Positions 22,514 through 30,674 of a stretch of DNA of 51,997 nt are shown here, in pieces. The DNA lies in NCBI RefSeq assembly GCF_007670255.1, contig NZ_SZVS01000018.1:1-51997 (forward strand), written 5' to 3'. The position numbers and the translations under genes are program-made. How positions within the stretch are numbered: position 1 is the stretch's first letter; every line of letters begins with the position of its first letter. The stretch comes from Paenarthrobacter nicotinovorans. GTDB taxonomy: Bacteria; Actinomycetota; Actinomycetes; Actinomycetales; Micrococcaceae. Below the pieces are notes generated by a model. That model was not told the DNA's origin. It was given only the letters and a program-made list of their open reading frames with translations, and ran no database searches.

Positions 22514-24008
22514 CACCGAGTACAAAGAACCGTCCTACGGCAACTGGCGCGTACCGCGCTCAGCTGGCCTGGCCAACCTTGGGGCGATCGGGACGGCTAT
22601 TGTCTTTGCCGGACTCCTGATGGGCATTGTGAGCTTCGCTGTGTGGGGTTTGCTCGCGGGCCTGGGCGTCCTTGCCTTTGCCGGTGTCATGGCTTTGCTG
22701 CTGACAGTCAAGGACAAGCACGGCCAGTCCATTGTTGACCGGTTCGGCACGCGGATGGCGTTCAAGCTCTCCCGGTCCTCCGGAACCAATCTTTACCGTT
22801 CCGGCCCTCTGGGCGTCACAGAGTGGGGCATGTACCAGCTGCCCGGGCTGGCAGCGAAGTCCACCCTGTACGAGTTCACCGACTCCTACAAGCGCCTCTT
22901 CGCCATGCTGCACGTCCCCACCACGGGTCACTTCACCGTGATTTTCTCGACTGAACCTGACGGGGCTTCCCTCGTTGACCCGGAACAGGTCGATGCCTGG
23001 GTGGCGAACTGGGGCGGCTGGCTCGCTTCCCTGGCCGACGAAGCCGGCCTGGACGCCGCGGCCGTCACCGTTGAGACGGCACCGGACTCCGGCTACCGGC
23101 TGCGGAACGAGGTCATGATGAATATCGACCCGGATGCCCCTGAGTTCGCCCGTAACATGCTGGGCGAAGTCGTGGACACGTACCCGGAGGGATCGGCAAC
23201 GGTACGGGCCTGGGTGTCCTTGACGTTCAACGCCGCGATTCGGGCCGGGGCCAAGAAGCGGAGCCCGGAAGACGTTGCCCGTGACCTCGCGTCCCGGATC
23301 CCGGGCCTCTCAGCACGGCTGCAGTCCACCGGCGCCGGGATCGCACGTCCCATGTCCGCCCAGGAGCTCTGCGAGGTCGTGCGCGTCGCCTACGACCCTC
23401 CGGCGGCGCTGATCATTGATGAAGCCCACGCCGCCGGTTCCCCGGTGTCCCTGACCTGGGGCGAAGTCGGCCCCACAGCGACACAGGCCAGCTGGGATGA
23501 CTACCGGCACGATTCCGCCTTCTCCGTGTCCTGGACCATGACTGGTGCACCGCGGGGATCGGTGAACTCTTCCGTCCTGTCCCGGCTGCTGGCACCCCAT
23601 GGGGACATTGACCGCAAGCGCATCTCGCTGCTGTACCGTCCGATGGACTCGGCCCGCGCTGCCGCCGTGGTCGAGCGGGACCAGAACAACGCCAATGTGC
23701 GCATCACTTCCGGCACGAGGCCATCGGCCCGCGCCTTGGTCGATGCCCGTTCAGCGGCCCAAACCGCCCAGGAGGAAGCCCAGGGCGCCGGGTTGGTGAA
23801 CTTCGGCATGGTCGTCACGGCCACCGTGACCGACGCCGGTCGCCTCCCGGATGCCGTCGCTGCCATCGAGCAGACCTCCGGCACCGCCCGGGTGCTGTTG
23901 CGCCGCGCCTATGGATCCCAGGACACCGCGTTCGCCGCGTCCCTGCCCCTGGGGCTGGTATTGCCCAAGCACAGCATGGTTCCGTCCGAGATTAAGGATG
24001 CCCTGTAA
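22500..24008 (+). CDS. SCO6880-like transfer protein, 502 aa
   Basis: Two N-terminal membrane helices (residues about 22-65: LGAIGTAIVFAGLLMGIVSF, GLLAGLGVLAFAGVMALLL) precede a large soluble region with no P-loop. The order and content match the SCO6880 family, which always comes just before the VirB4-like ATPase in actinobacterial transfer operons and probably acts with it, perhaps as the PrgI-like/N-terminal partner of a split VirB4. The GTG at 22500 is chosen because GGGGAGGG lies 3-4 bases upstream; the frame upstream overlaps the tail of the VirB6-like gene. The stop overlaps the next start by one base (TAATG). Confidence 0.82.
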   Translation: MAAINTEYKEPSYGNWRVPRSAGLANLGAIGTAIVFAGLLMGIVSFAVWGLLAGLGVLAFAGVMALLLTVKDKHGQSIVDRFGTRMAFKLSRSSGTNLYRSGPLGVTEWGMYQLPGLAAKSTLYEFTDSYKRLFAMLHVPTTGHFTVIFSTEPDGASLVDPEQVDAWVANWGGWLASLADEAGLDAAAVTVETAPDSGYRLRNEVMMNIDPDAPEFARNMLGEVVDTYPEGSATVRAWVSLTFNAAIRAGAKKRSPEDVARDLASRIPGLSARLQSTGAGIARPMSAQELCEVVRVAYDPPAALIIDEAHAAGSPVSLTWGEVGPTATQASWDDYRHDSAFSVSWTMTGAPRGSVNSSVLSRLLAPHGDIDRKRISLLYRPMDSARAAAVVERDQNNANVRITSGTRPSARALVDARSAAQTAQEEAQGAGLVNFGMVVTATVTDAGRLPDAVAAIEQTSGTARVLLRRAYGSQDTAFAASLPLGLVLPKHSMVPSEIKDAL

Positions 24009-25594
24009 TGGCCCGAGTAAAGCTCTTCACCCGACCCTCCGAGCACAAGGCCGCTGCGGCCCCGAAGAAGACGGGGAAGCAGCCTCGCGAGGCTGCCCCT
24101 GGTGCGCGTGGCTGGCCCGGCCGGGGCGGGGGCATGGCACAGCTCGTTCCGTCCGTGAAGGAGTACCGGGGAACCACAGTTCAGGTGTGCGGGCTGTGGC
24201 CGTTCTCTTCCGGTGCATCCTCACCCATGATCGGTATCCCGCTCGGACGCCACGAGGAAACCCAGGCCACGGTCTGCTGCGACCCGATCAGCTGGTTCCA
24301 GCGGGCCCGGCTGATTTCCAACCCCTCGGCGTTCATCCTAGGCAAGCCCGGTCTGGGGAAGTCCACGGTCGTGCGGCGGATGTTCATCGGACTCTCCGCA
24401 CAAGGGGTGCACCCCCTGATCCTGGGCGACCTCAAAGGCGAGCACGTCAAAGCCGTCAGGGCCCTGAGCGGTCAGGTGATCCGGCTTGGCCGCGGCGTCG
24501 GGTACCTGAACATCCTTGACCCCGGCCAGGCCGTTGAAGCCGCCCAGCTCCTGGAAGACAACGGCCATCCTGAAGACGCGGCACGGGTCCGCGCCGACGC
24601 GCACGGCCGCCGCCTGACCATGGTTGTTTCACTGATCACGATCAGCCGCAACAGCCCTCCCACCGATCAGGAACAGACGATCCTGGACCGTGCCCTGCGG
24701 ATCCTCGATGAACGCTTTGACGGGGTTCCGGTATTGAAAGACCTGCTGGACGTGATCGTGTCCGCACCTGACGAGCTGCGCCAGGTCGCCCTCGACCGTG
24801 GAGACAAGTCTGTCTACCTGCAGGAGACGCGGGCGCTGGAAGCCACCCTGTTGGGGCTGACCGGGGGCGGGAAGCTCGGGGAAATCTTCTCCCGGCAAAC
24901 CTCCGAGCCGATGGTGCGCAACCGTGCCGTGGTCTTTGACGTCTCCAGCATTGATGAGACAGAAACGGACCTGCAGGCCGCGGTACTGCTGGCGTGCTGG
25001 TCCTACGGCTTCGGCACCGTCAATGTCGCCAACGCCCTAGCAGACGCCGGGCTGGAGCCACGTAGGAACTATTTCGTGGTCCTGGACGAACTGTGGCGTG
25101 CTTTGCGGGCTGGGAAGGGGATGGTGGACCGTGTGGACGCTCTGACCCGGCTCAACCGCTCCGTCGGCGTCGGGCAGATCATGATCTCCCACACCATGTC
25201 CGACCTGCTGGCTTTGCCGGCCGAAGAGGACCGGATGAAAGCCCGCGGATTCGTCGAACGCTCCGGCATGGTGATCTGCGGCGGCCTGCCGGCCTCGGAG
25301 ATGCCCCAGTTGACCTCCGCCATCCCGCTCTCCCGCCAGGAGCAGCAAAAGCTCGTCGGCTGGCAGGACCCGCCCGCGTGGGACTCCCGCGGCGTCGATG
25401 CTGAGCCGCCGGGCCGGGGAAAGTTCCTCATCAAGGTCGGCGGCCGTCCCGGAATCCCCGTCCAGGTCGGACTCACATCCCTGGAGAAAGGCCCCGAAGG
25501 CATCAACGACACCAATGCCAAGTGGAGCACCACATCGGAAACCCTGCTTGAACCGGCGGCCCCGGCCCTGCCCAGTGAAGGAGCATCAGAATGA
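24008..25594 (+). CDS. VirB4/TraC-like transfer ATPase, 528 aa
   Basis: Powers the secretion channel. The N-terminal 50 residues are basic and flexible. The Walker A motif is GKPGLGKST (residues 112-120), the Walker B is VVLDELW (about 357-363), and GVGQIMISHTMSDL near 385-398 matches the conserved SH block of VirB4/T4CP-type ATPases. The region between holds LGDLKGEHVKAVRALSG, a typical VirB4 'D.K.E' segment. It starts inside the stop of the SCO6880-like gene and overlaps the coupling-protein gene by 4 bases, so the three products are probably made in fixed proportion. Confidence 0.9.
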   Translation: MARVKLFTRPSEHKAAAAPKKTGKQPREAAPGARGWPGRGGGMAQLVPSVKEYRGTTVQVCGLWPFSSGASSPMIGIPLGRHEETQATVCCDPISWFQRARLISNPSAFILGKPGLGKSTVVRRMFIGLSAQGVHPLILGDLKGEHVKAVRALSGQVIRLGRGVGYLNILDPGQAVEAAQLLEDNGHPEDAARVRADAHGRRLTMVVSLITISRNSPPTDQEQTILDRALRILDERFDGVPVLKDLLDVIVSAPDELRQVALDRGDKSVYLQETRALEATLLGLTGGGKLGEIFSRQTSEPMVRNRAVVFDVSSIDETETDLQAAVLLACWSYGFGTVNVANALADAGLEPRRNYFVVLDELWRALRAGKGMVDRVDALTRLNRSVGVGQIMISHTMSDLLALPAEEDRMKARGFVERSGMVICGGLPASEMPQLTSAIPLSRQEQQKLVGWQDPPAWDSRGVDAEPPGRGKFLIKVGGRPGIPVQVGLTSLEKGPEGINDTNAKWSTTSETLLEPAAPALPSEGASE

Positions 25595-27360
25595 GCGCAC
25601 CCAACCGCAAAGGAATCGGCGTCGGTGATGCCCTGCTGGTCTGGCTGGCCATCGGCTTCATCGTCGTCTTCGTCGGCGGCACCTACGCCGCCCTGCATGT
25701 CGGTTCGTGGATGGCTGGCATCGACGCCCCGCCAGCGCACCCGATCGATCTGATCGCAGGTCTGATCAAAGGCCGCGTGCCGTGGCCTGCGGAAGCCACC
25801 ATCGTTGTCTGCGTCATGGTCGGGCTCGTCCTGGCTTTGGCCATCGTCGTGCTCGCGGCGTGGCGGCAAGGTGCGTCCAAGCGTGCCCGCGTCGACAAAG
25901 CCGCCCGCTACCTGGGCCGCGGCAAGGCGTTGGCCGCATTCTCCGAGAAGGGAGCGAAAGCGACAGCTGAGCGGCTGGGCGTGACGGACACGCCAGGCAT
26001 CGTCGTGGGCAAAGTCGTCTCCACCGGGCAAAAGTTCCTTCAGTCCTGGGAAGACCTCAGCCTCGACATCTGGGGGCCTCGGACCGGTAAATCAACCTCA
26101 CGGGTGATGCCGGCCATCCTGGACGCACCCGGGGCGGTGGTCTCGACGTCGAATAAGCGCGACGTCGTGGACGGTACCCGTGGGGTCCGTGAGAGCACCG
26201 CGCCCGTGTGGGTGTTCGATCCGCAGAAGATCGCCCAGGAAGAGCCGGACTGGTGGTGGAACCCGCTCTCCTACGTCACCGACGAAGAGAAGGCGTACAA
26301 GCTCACGCAGCACTTCTCCGTGGGTTCCCGCGTGCCTGGGTCAAAGCCTGACGCCTACTTCGATCCCAAGGCAGAGGACATTCTGTCCTCCTACTTCCTC
26401 GCTGCCGCGCTCGGGGAGCTGCCGATCACGCAGGTGTATCTGTGGGTGACGGAGCAGGTGAACCGGGAACCGATCAACATCCTCAAGCAGCACGACTACG
26501 AGCTGCAGTACAAGGGCCTTGAGTCCACGCTGGAGCTGGCGGACAAGCAGCGTGACGGCATTTTCGGTACCGCCGAGAAAATGATTCAGTGCCTCAAGAG
26601 CCGGAACACGTTGCGGTGGGTCGCTCCCACTGCTGGGGCGACGGTGGCCACGGATACCCGCCGCCAGTTCAACCCGCACGCCTTCGCCGCGTCACAGGAG
26701 ACCATTTACATCCTGTCCAAAGAAGGTGCCGGATCCGCCGCCCCTCTCACCACGGCCCTGACGGTAGCGATTGCCGAGGCAATGGAAGAACGTGCCGAAC
26801 GCAGCGGCGGCCGGCTTCCTAAGCCGGCCTTGTTCGCTCTCGATGAGCTGGCCAACGTGGTCCGCTGGGCCGGCCTGCCGGACCAGTTCAGCCACTACGG
26901 CTCCAAGGGCCTGATCGTGATGGGGATCCTGCAGTCTTGGTCCCAAGGCATGGAGCTGTGGGGAGAGGCGAACATGCGGAAGATCTGGTCCGCGGCGAAC
27001 GTGAAGGTCTACGGCGGCGGCGTCGCGGAAGAAGGCTTCCTCCGTGCGCTGTCCGATCTAATCGGGGACTACAGCTACATCAATGTCTCTACGTCTTCGG
27101 GGAAATCCGGTTCCAGCCGATCCCGGCAGGAAGCCAAGGAACGGATCTTTGATGTCTCCAACCTGGCCGAGCTGGACCGCGGCCGCGCCGTGGTCCTCGC
27201 CTCCGGCGCACCCGCCACCCTGGTGCGGACCATGCCCTGGTACACGGGCCCGCACAAGGAATCAGTGGAGGCGTCCATCAAGAAGTACAGCCCTCGCCCT
27301 GAAGAACCGGCCGTCGTGATGCCAGCTGAGCCGGTGGCCAATCCCTGGGTTACGACGTAG
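25591..27360 (+). CDS. Type IV coupling protein (VirD4/TraG family), 589 aa
   Basis: Brings the relaxase-bound DNA to the channel. Two membrane helices are at residues about 14-38 and 69-92. The Walker A motif is WGPRTGKSTS (161-170), the Walker B ALFALDELANVV (about 410-421), and QFSHYGSKGLIVMGILQSWSQ matches the C-terminal ATPase block with its conserved Gln residues. SNKRDVVDGTR and VWVFDPQ are also typical of TraG/VirD4 proteins. The start overlaps the VirB4-like gene by 4 bases. Its likely cargo partner is the relaxase at 47094-48722, about 20 kb away, beyond the resistance genes. Confidence 0.92.
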   Translation: MSAPNRKGIGVGDALLVWLAIGFIVVFVGGTYAALHVGSWMAGIDAPPAHPIDLIAGLIKGRVPWPAEATIVVCVMVGLVLALAIVVLAAWRQGASKRARVDKAARYLGRGKALAAFSEKGAKATAERLGVTDTPGIVVGKVVSTGQKFLQSWEDLSLDIWGPRTGKSTSRVMPAILDAPGAVVSTSNKRDVVDGTRGVRESTAPVWVFDPQKIAQEEPDWWWNPLSYVTDEEKAYKLTQHFSVGSRVPGSKPDAYFDPKAEDILSSYFLAAALGELPITQVYLWVTEQVNREPINILKQHDYELQYKGLESTLELADKQRDGIFGTAEKMIQCLKSRNTLRWVAPTAGATVATDTRRQFNPHAFAASQETIYILSKEGAGSAAPLTTALTVAIAEAMEERAERSGGRLPKPALFALDELANVVRWAGLPDQFSHYGSKGLIVMGILQSWSQGMELWGEANMRKIWSAANVKVYGGGVAEEGFLRALSDLIGDYSYINVSTSSGKSGSSRSRQEAKERIFDVSNLAELDRGRAVVLASGAPATLVRTMPWYTGPHKESVEASIKKYSPRPEEPAVVMPAEPVANPWVTT

Positions 27361-27376
27361 GAAGGACCCTCTTTAC

Positions 27377-27805
27377 ATGGCGAATGATTTCGACCTGTAC
27401 GACACGGATACGCCGCCACCGGCTACACCCGCCCAAGGGGCGGAGAAAGCACCGGAACTCGTCTATGGATCCGCCGAAGAATTTCTCCATGAGCAGCTGC
27501 TGCCCACCTATGTCCGAAGCGTCACGGGAAAATCGGCCAAGTGGTGCATCGAGTGGTATTTCCACCCCGAGGCCGTCTCCCGTGTGGCAGCGCTGTGGCG
27601 GGCCTGGGAGCACTTGCGGTTGGATCCTGCGACCGGGATGAGCGTCTGGTGGAAAGACCACGCAGACCACCACATGCGGGTGCTTCTGGATCCGCAAGGG
27701 CCGTTCTACAACTGCGACATGAAAGAACACCGGGAACCCGAACTCCTGGAGCCCAAGAAAGCCCCAGAAGGGTGGTTCCCTGACGTCCGTTCCCAACAGG
27801 ATTAG
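27377..27805 (+). CDS. DUF4913-like protein, 142 aa
   Basis: A small acidic protein with the conserved block KWCIEWYFHPEAVSRVAALWRAWEHL (residues about 53-78), then MSVWWKDHADHHMRVLLDPQGPF, characteristic of DUF4913. This family regularly follows the coupling-protein gene in actinobacterial conjugative elements, and its function is not known. The ATG at 27377 has AGGAAGG upstream, 16 bases after the coupling-protein stop. It is the last gene of the transfer operon and converges with the ars operon that ends at 27871. Confidence 0.8.
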   Translation: MANDFDLYDTDTPPPATPAQGAEKAPELVYGSAEEFLHEQLLPTYVRSVTGKSAKWCIEWYFHPEAVSRVAALWRAWEHLRLDPATGMSVWWKDHADHHMRVLLDPQGPFYNCDMKEHREPELLEPKKAPEGWFPDVRSQQD

Positions 27806-27870
27806 AAGCCAATGGCGTCCTCTCGTAGACTTTCGCCTGCTCCCGGCGGGTCTAAGTTGGGCGGCCCAGC

Positions 27871-28359
27871 CTATTGGGGCTTGTTACGGGGCTCCGGGAT
27901 GATGAGGACGGGCCGCCGCTGGCGATGGACGAGGGCCGCTGACACAGACCCTTCGAGGGCGCGGTCCAGCCTCGCCAGGGAACCTGGCCTACCAGCCCCG
28001 ACGATGAGCAGGGCTGCGCTTGTGTTCTCGGCGAGGCGGCTGAGGGCTTTGGGGACAGCGCCGTGGAGCACGCGGAAGGACCAGGACTGTCCGGGCTTGC
28101 CGAGGATGGTTTCCAGTTTGTGTTGTAGGTACTGCGACGGGAATTGGGCTTCTTCGTTGATGCTGGGGTCCAGCGATAAGGCCGTGAGGTGGTTCGGTGG
28201 TTCCCATTCAGTGAGGTAGCTGGCCGGGTCGACGAATGCGCAGATGAGATGTTCTTCCATGGAAGCTGCCAGGGCGGCTGCTGTCCGGATCAGATGCTCT
28301 GAGAAGCACCATCCCACGCCGAGGATAATGGGGCCTTCCAGCCGTTCCTCATCGGACAT
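27871..28359 (-). CDS. Universal stress protein (UspA family), 162 aa
   Basis: The UspA-fold landmarks are present: IILGVGWCFSEHLIRTAAALAASMEEHLICAFV at the start (strand, then helix), and near the end LLIVGAGRPGSLARLDRALEGSVSAALVHRQRRPVLIIP, which contains the G-x2-G-x9-G(S/T)-like nucleotide loop. It is probably an ATP-binding single-domain protein. Its start overlaps the end of the MFS gene by 11 bases, so the two are translationally coupled. It is the last gene of the arsenic operon; its specific part in arsenic tolerance is unknown. Confidence 0.85.
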   Translation of the reverse strand: MSDEERLEGPIILGVGWCFSEHLIRTAAALAASMEEHLICAFVDPASYLTEWEPPNHLTALSLDPSINEEAQFPSQYLQHKLETILGKPGQSWSFRVLHGAVPKALSRLAENTSAALLIVGAGRPGSLARLDRALEGSVSAALVHRQRRPVLIIPEPRNKPQ

Positions 28360-29557
28360 GGCGGCCTCGCACGGTGTGTGCGACGGAGATGAGCAGGGCG
28401 GTTCCGGTGGCGGCTGCCAGGGTGTAGGTCATGCCCGTGAAGGAGCCGCACCAGGTGGCTAGTGCCGGGCCAAGGGCCGGGGCGAGTGCTGTGACGATGG
28501 TGAGGGGCGCGGCGAAGAGGCCCTGAAGGGTGCCAAGACCGGTGGCGCCCCAGTTGGTGGCGACGATCGTGGCTTGCAGCAGTGTTTGGCAGCCCCGGAC
28601 GGCGCCGGCGATCATTCCGGCGCCGATCAGCAGCGGCACGGGTCCTGGCGGGAGTGCCAGCAGCAGGAGCGCGAGGGTGGCTGTGCCGGTGACGGCGGGG
28701 ATGCGTGCTTTGGTGGGCAGGGCTGCGAAGAGCAGCCTGCCGGCGACTTGTCCTGCTCCTACGAGTCCGAGGCCGAGTGCGGCCAGGGTGTAGTCGGCTC
28801 CTTTTTCCATGAGCAGGGGGATGATGTTCAGCGTCACGGTATAGAGTCCGAGGCACAGCAGGACCATGAGGACTTGCAGGGCCAGGAATTCGCGGCTGCG
28901 CCGGATGCGGCGTATCTGGGCGGCGTCTTCGAGGATCTGGGCCGCGGACGGTTTTTGCGGCCAGGTCTGGTTGAGGTATCGGGTGTGCAGTGGCACGGTC
29001 ACGGCGCCGAGCAGGCCGGCGAGAACGAGGAAGGCTCCACGCCATCCGATGCCGGTGCAGAGGGCTGCGGTGAGCGGGGCGAAGATCGTGGACGCGAATC
29101 CTGCCACGAGGGTCAGGATGGTCAGCGGCCGGATGCGGGCCGGGCCGTACCAGCGGCTGATCACGGTGAAGGCCGGCTGGTAGAGCACCGCTGCCTGCGC
29201 GGTTCCGGCCAGCAGCCAGGCGGCCGCGAACCAGATCAGGTTTGGTGACAGGCCGGCCAGGGCCACGGCGAGCACGCCGATCAGCGAGCCGGCCGCCATG
29301 AGGTTGCGCGGGCCGGTTCGGTCCAGGATCCTTCCGACGGCGATCCCGGCGGCTGCTGAGACGACCAGTCCGGCGGAGAAGGCTCCGGTCACGAGCGCCT
29401 GGTCCCAGCCGGTGTCTTCGCTGATGGGCCCGGCCGCGGTCAGCAGCGCGTAGTAGAGCACGCCCCACGCGGTGGTCTGGGTGATGCACAGCGCGGCGAG
29501 CCCGCCGCGTGGTGCACCTTCGGTGACCAGTGTTCGGGATACCGCAGGGGCGGGCAT
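28349..29557 (-). CDS. MFS transporter of the ars operon, 402 aa
   Basis: Twelve hydrophobic segments with the MFS loop 2-3 motif, here GRILDRTGPRNLM (residues about 75-87). The second half mirrors the first (GRLLFAALPTKARI). It starts 2 bases after the arsC stop, so it belongs firmly to the ars operon and probably exports an arsenic compound or a conjugate. ArsJ is also an MFS protein, but ArsJ genes usually sit next to a glyceraldehyde-3-phosphate dehydrogenase gene, which is absent here, so I do not call it ArsJ. The substrate is open. Confidence 0.82.
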   Translation of the reverse strand: MPAPAVSRTLVTEGAPRGGLAALCITQTTAWGVLYYALLTAAGPISEDTGWDQALVTGAFSAGLVVSAAAGIAVGRILDRTGPRNLMAAGSLIGVLAVALAGLSPNLIWFAAAWLLAGTAQAAVLYQPAFTVISRWYGPARIRPLTILTLVAGFASTIFAPLTAALCTGIGWRGAFLVLAGLLGAVTVPLHTRYLNQTWPQKPSAAQILEDAAQIRRIRRSREFLALQVLMVLLCLGLYTVTLNIIPLLMEKGADYTLAALGLGLVGAGQVAGRLLFAALPTKARIPAVTGTATLALLLLALPPGPVPLLIGAGMIAGAVRGCQTLLQATIVATNWGATGLGTLQGLFAAPLTIVTALAPALGPALATWCGSFTGMTYTLAAATGTALLISVAHTVRGRHVR

Positions 29558-29559
29558 GG

Positions 29560-29988
29560 CTAGTTCCCGGTGAGCTCCGTGTAGAGGGCCTGCACCCGGG
29601 TCTTGATGTCGTCCCGGACCAGTCGCATCCGCTCCATGCCTTCGATGCCCCGTTCGGAGGGTTCGTCAGTTTCCCAGATCTCGAAGCGGGTGCCTTCCCG
29701 CGGTTCAAGTTTGGCCTCGGTGCCCAGGACGATGATGGCGTCCACAGTGTCCAGGACGTCGTCGGTGACGGGCTTGGGGTGTTCGCCGGTGACGCCGATG
29801 CCGAGCTCGGCCAGGGAGTCCACGGCTTGCAGGTTCAGGGATTTGCCTGGTTTGGTGCCGGCGGAATAGACGGTGACGGTATCGCCTGCGAGGTCCCGCA
29901 TGAGGCCGGCTGCGAGCTGGGATTTGCCGCCGTTCTTGCTGCAGACGAACAGTACGGCCGGTTTCGTGGGTGTGGTTTCTTCAGTCAT
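29560..29988 (-). CDS. arsC: Arsenate-mycothiol transferase-like ArsC, 142 aa
   Basis: Low-molecular-weight phosphatase fold with the loop VCSKNGGKSQ (Cys16, Lys22), where most relatives have C-x5-R. The GGKSQ loop and the C-terminal DEPSERGIEGMERMRLVRDDI match the Corynebacterium ArsC1/ArsC2 type that joins arsenate to mycothiol for reduction by mycoredoxin, so Lys is normal for this subgroup. The start overlaps the upstream helical-ArsC gene by 4 bases and the stop is 2 bases from the MFS gene. It is one of four ArsC-type domains in the region. No mycoredoxin gene is in the window. Confidence 0.85.
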   Translation of the reverse strand: MTEETTPTKPAVLFVCSKNGGKSQLAAGLMRDLAGDTVTVYSAGTKPGKSLNLQAVDSLAELGIGVTGEHPKPVTDDVLDTVDAIIVLGTEAKLEPREGTRFEIWETDEPSERGIEGMERMRLVRDDIKTRVQALYTELTGN

Positions 29989-30644
29989 GAGTGGGTTGTT
30001 TCCTTGGTGAGTGAGTCGACGAGGGTTTTGACGCGGTCGTGGATCTGGTCGCGGATTTCCCGCACCTTCTCGAGGGGCTGGCCTGCCGGGTCGGTCAGGT
30101 CCCAGTCCTCGTAGCGTTTGCCCGGGTAGATCGGGCAGGAGTCCCCGCAGCCCATGGTGATGACCGCGTCGGAGGCGCGCACGACGTCATCGGTGAGGGG
30201 CTTGGGGTAGTTCCGGGACACGTCCAGGCCCATCTCGGACATGACGGTCACGACGGCGGGGTCCAGCTCGTGGGCCGGCAGGGATCCTGCGGAGCGGACG
30301 TGGATCCGGCCTTTGGCTTCGACGGTGAGCAGTGCGGCGGCCATCTGGGACCGGCCGGCGTTCTGAACGCAGACGAACAGAACCTCGGGGACCTCGGAGG
30401 CGATGGCCCCCTTGGACTTGGCCAGGGCGTTCAGTCTGTCGTCGGCGAAGTGTTCGGTCGTGGCGGGCAGGTAGCTGCTGATTTTTGCCGTCCGGGCCAA
30501 CGCGGCGTATGACTCGAAGACGTACCGCTCCACGGTTTCGGGTGCGAAGATCCCGTGGAACTTCTCGCCGAGGCGGGCGCTGATGCGGTGCAGGATTTCG
30601 GTGTTGTCCTGCAGCCCGAGGCTGGTCTCACGGTTCTCAGTCAT
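29985..30644 (-). CDS. arsC: Arsenate reductase ArsC with N-terminal helical domain, 219 aa
   Basis: Residues 1-80 form a helix-rich domain (EILHRISARLGEKFHGIFAPETVERYVFESY) as in actinobacterial ArsC proteins with a three-helix dimerisation domain. Residues 85-219 are the catalytic domain: VCVQNAGRSQ (Cys92, Arg98), MGCGDSCPIYPGKRYEDWDL with the extra Cys pair that relays the disulfide, and LTDPAGQPLEKV with the general-acid Asp. The regenerating thiol is probably thioredoxin, made active by the trxB product of the same operon. The ATG at 30644 has GGAG 7 bases upstream. Confidence 0.9.
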   Translation of the reverse strand: MTENRETSLGLQDNTEILHRISARLGEKFHGIFAPETVERYVFESYAALARTAKISSYLPATTEHFADDRLNALAKSKGAIASEVPEVLFVCVQNAGRSQMAAALLTVEAKGRIHVRSAGSLPAHELDPAVVTVMSEMGLDVSRNYPKPLTDDVVRASDAVITMGCGDSCPIYPGKRYEDWDLTDPAGQPLEKVREIRDQIHDRVKTLVDSLTKETTHS

Positions 30645-30674
30645 GACAGCACTCCAAGTGTTTTTTGTTGCGGG

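Noticed and set aside
28349..29557. Calling the MFS gene arsJ
   Set aside because: ArsJ works with a glyceraldehyde-3-phosphate dehydrogenase that is normally encoded beside it, and none is present.
28290..29708. A 472-codon frame in another phase over the MFS gene
   Set aside because: Arg/His/Pro-rich and without hydrophobic pattern; the MFS frame has twelve membrane segments.
29560..29988. Lys in place of the catalytic-loop Arg of ArsC, first taken as a lost residue
   Set aside because: The GGKSQ loop is normal for the Corynebacterium-type arsenate-mycothiol transferases, which the C-terminal half also matches.
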